From: Nitrospinaceae bacterium
Lineage (GTDB): Bacteria; Nitrospinota; Nitrospinia; Nitrospinales; VA-1
Direction of reading: 5' to 3'
NCBI GenBank assembly: GCA_029261675.1
Contig: JAJDBA010000336.1
Span: 1 to 7,152 of the forward strand
DNA length: 7,152 nucleotides
The notes below the pieces were generated by a model. It was not told where the DNA came from, made no database searches, and saw only the letters and a list, made by a program, of their open reading frames with translations. Below are positions 6,381 to 7,152 of this stretch, piece by piece. Position 1 is the stretch's first letter. Each line of letters opens with the position of its first letter. Both the position numbers and the translations under genes were made by a program.

Positions 6381-6389
6381 CCCCCCCCC
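6381..6389 (-). promoter_or_regulatory. G9 tract acting as ribosome binding site of the tetR-type gene
   Basis: The plus strand has nine C in a row (6381-6389), which is nine G in the repressor mRNA, ending 7 nt before its GTG start. No other purine-rich Shine-Dalgarno is available, so the tract must supply it. Homopolymer G/C runs of this length are prone to slippage, so the strength or spacing of the site may vary between cells. Confidence 0.6.
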
Positions 6390-6400
6390 ATTCTCTTGGT

Positions 6401-6417
6401 ACACCAATATGTATATT
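6401..6417. promoter_or_regulatory. Putative TetR-type operator, repressor-gene side
   Basis: ACACCAATATGTATATT is identical at 15 of 17 positions to 6545-6561. Within it ACAC-N6-GTAT is an imperfect dyad with an AT centre, the size expected for a TetR dimer site. It overlaps the candidate -10 of the repressor gene, 28 bp upstream of its GTG, which is a position suited to autorepression. Confidence 0.65.
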
Positions 6418-6436
6418 AAATTTTAATAAAAATCAA
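6410..6436 (-). promoter_or_regulatory. Candidate promoter of the tetR-type gene
   Basis: On the minus strand, TTGATT (6436-6431) and TATACA (6415-6410) are 15 bp apart. A start near 6403 would give a leader of about 30 nt that contains the G9 tract. The -10 lies inside the putative operator at 6401-6417. The region is very AT-rich, so the exact hexamers are uncertain. Confidence 0.35.
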
Positions 6437-6544
6437 AAAATAATATATTTGTGCATATCTTAAACTCTAAATAATTACGCAAATTATTGCAAATAAAGGA
6501 TTTTAATTTTGTTTTCTAAAGCTGTAAGGAATCCTCCGCTAGGC

Positions 6545-6561
6545 ATACCAATCTGTATATT
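6545..6561. promoter_or_regulatory. Putative TetR-type operator, YHS-gene side
   Basis: ATACCAATCTGTATATT contains the perfect dyad ATAC-N6-GTAT and matches the second element at 6401-6417 at 15 of 17 positions in the same orientation. It lies where the -35 region of the YHS promoter would be, so a bound repressor would block RNA polymerase. The two elements are 144 bp apart. Confidence 0.7.
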
Positions 6562-6571
6562 TTTTAGGAAA

Positions 6572-6577
6572 TATAAT
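6572..6577 (+). promoter_or_regulatory. Candidate -10 of the YHS gene
   Basis: A perfect TATAAT sits 29 bp before the ATG at 6607. No good -35 hexamer lies 16-18 bp upstream. That space is occupied by the putative operator at 6545-6561. The leader carries a strong ribosome binding site, AAGGAGAG (6593-6600), 6 nt before the ATG. Confidence 0.45.
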
Positions 6578-6606
6578 TTTAACTTTAATATTAAGGAGAG
6601 TCAGTT

Positions 6607-7086
6607 ATGAATTCTGTATTTAAACGTGGATCCCGCTTTTTCGCAGCAGCAGCTTTAATAATCGGTTTATTCGCCAATGGTGCTATTGCGAGCATGGTAA
6701 ATGGAACAGAAAAATCTACCCCAGTAATGGGCGGATATGATCCCGTTTCTTATTTTAAGGCAGGGGAACCTCAGCGCGGAAGTGGTTTCCATACAGCCAC
6801 TCATGAAGGCGGCACCTATTTGTTCGCAAGTAAAGAAAATAAGAAAATGTTTGAAGCCAATCCTGAAAAATATGCACCGCAATTCGGTGGATATTGTGCC
6901 TATGGCGTAGCAGTCGGTAAAAAGTTTTATTCAGATCCGACCATTTGGAAAGTTGTCGATGGAAAGTTGTATTTGAACCTCGACAAAAAAATTCAGGCGA
7001 AATGGAATGAAGATATGAAGGGTCACATCAACAAGGCTCATTCTAAATGGAAAGGCATAGAACACAAACACCCTTCCGAACTTTAA
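6607..7086 (+). CDS. Secreted YHS-domain protein
   Basis: This gene encodes 159 residues. Residues 1-28 are a Sec signal peptide: a basic start (KRGSR), a hydrophobic stretch and a GAIA-S cleavage site. The mature protein is a single YHS-type domain: YDPVSYF (44-50), the hydrophobic strand TYLFAS (70-75), KKMFEANPEKYAPQFGGYCAYGVAVGKKF (written in two parts: KKMFEANPEKY at 79-89, then APQFGGYCAYGV at 90-101), and WKVVDGKLYLNLDKKIQ-type strands near 114-130. Cys97 in GGYCAYG is the only cysteine and is likely functional, since YHS domains often bind metals or act near them. To my recollection, relatives are annotated as YHS (seleno)proteins. Here the position is an ordinary TGT codon. The tail is lysine- and histidine-rich. 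The gene diverges from the tetR-type repressor and appears to be its target. The biochemical role is not known. Confidence 0.93.
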   Translation: MNSVFKRGSRFFAAAALIIGLFANGAIASMVNGTEKSTPVMGGYDPVSYFKAGEPQRGSGFHTATHEGGTYLFASKENKKMFEANPEKYAPQFGGYCAYGVAVGKKFYSDPTIWKVVDGKLYLNLDKKIQAKWNEDMKGHINKAHSKWKGIEHKHPSEL

Positions 7087-7099
7087 TTTAACTCTCGTC

Positions 7100-7137
7100 A
7101 AGGGGAGAAGAAAGTTTCTTCTTCCCTTACCTTTTTT
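7100..7137 (+). terminator. Intrinsic terminator of the YHS gene
   Basis: AAGGGGAGAAG (7100-7110) pairs with CTTCTTCCCTT (7118-7128) with one G-T wobble, extended by two A-T pairs to leave a 3-nt loop. TAC-free spacing is short: after AC and C, a run of six T follows at 7132-7137. It begins 14 bp past the stop codon. Confidence 0.9.
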
Positions 7138-7152
7138 ACCAACAATCATTGA

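Noticed and set aside
6470..6488. Inverted repeat AATAATT-N5-AATTATT between the tetR-type and YHS genes
   Set aside because: It is perfect but entirely AT within a very AT-rich spacer, so chance is a sufficient explanation. It does not resemble the paired dyads.
6895..6900. Selenocysteine in the YHS protein
   Set aside because: The relevant codon is TGT and the frame has no internal TGA, so this copy is a plain cysteine protein.

Overview
This window looks like part of the chromosome of a Gram-negative bacterium with AT-rich DNA. The case for Gram-negative rests on two exported proteins with Sec-type signal peptides, the periplasmic-type YHS protein, and a mix of ATG and GTG starts with variable Shine-Dalgarno signals. 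Nothing in it fixes the taxon. I see no transposase, integrase, phage gene or CRISPR array.

Left edge (1-183): the 5' part of a tRNA runs off the window on the minus strand and is probably tRNA-Thr. A short non-coding stretch follows. It holds overlapping inverted repeats and a GC-rich hairpin that resembles dispersed REP-like repeats.

Minus-strand unit (4008 down to 184): five genes lie head to tail with gaps of 38, 14, 4 and 19 bp. In transcription order they encode a receiver-Hpt phosphorelay protein, a TIR-TPR protein, HMP/HMP-P kinase (thiD), an aminopyrimidine hydrolase of the TenA class (tenA), and a small basic protein with a CxxC motif. The thiD-tenA pair forms a pyrimidine salvage step for thiamine: TenA releases HMP from degraded thiamine and ThiD phosphorylates it. 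Finding a phosphorelay protein and a TIR-TPR protein upstream of these genes in one apparent operon is the most unusual layout here.

Plus-strand gene 4185-5780: a divergently transcribed, exported TPR protein with a dense histidine cluster. It belongs to a recognisable but functionally uncharacterised family. It ends 26 bp from the convergent tetR-type gene.

Right end (5807-7137): a TetR-family repressor gene and a secreted YHS-domain protein gene diverge from a 233-bp AT-rich spacer. Two near-identical 17-bp elements with an ATAC-N6-GTAT dyad lie in that spacer, one before each gene. This suggests that the repressor controls both itself and the YHS gene. A run of nine G residues sits exactly where the repressor's ribosome binding site should be and could vary in length. 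A strong intrinsic terminator follows the YHS gene.
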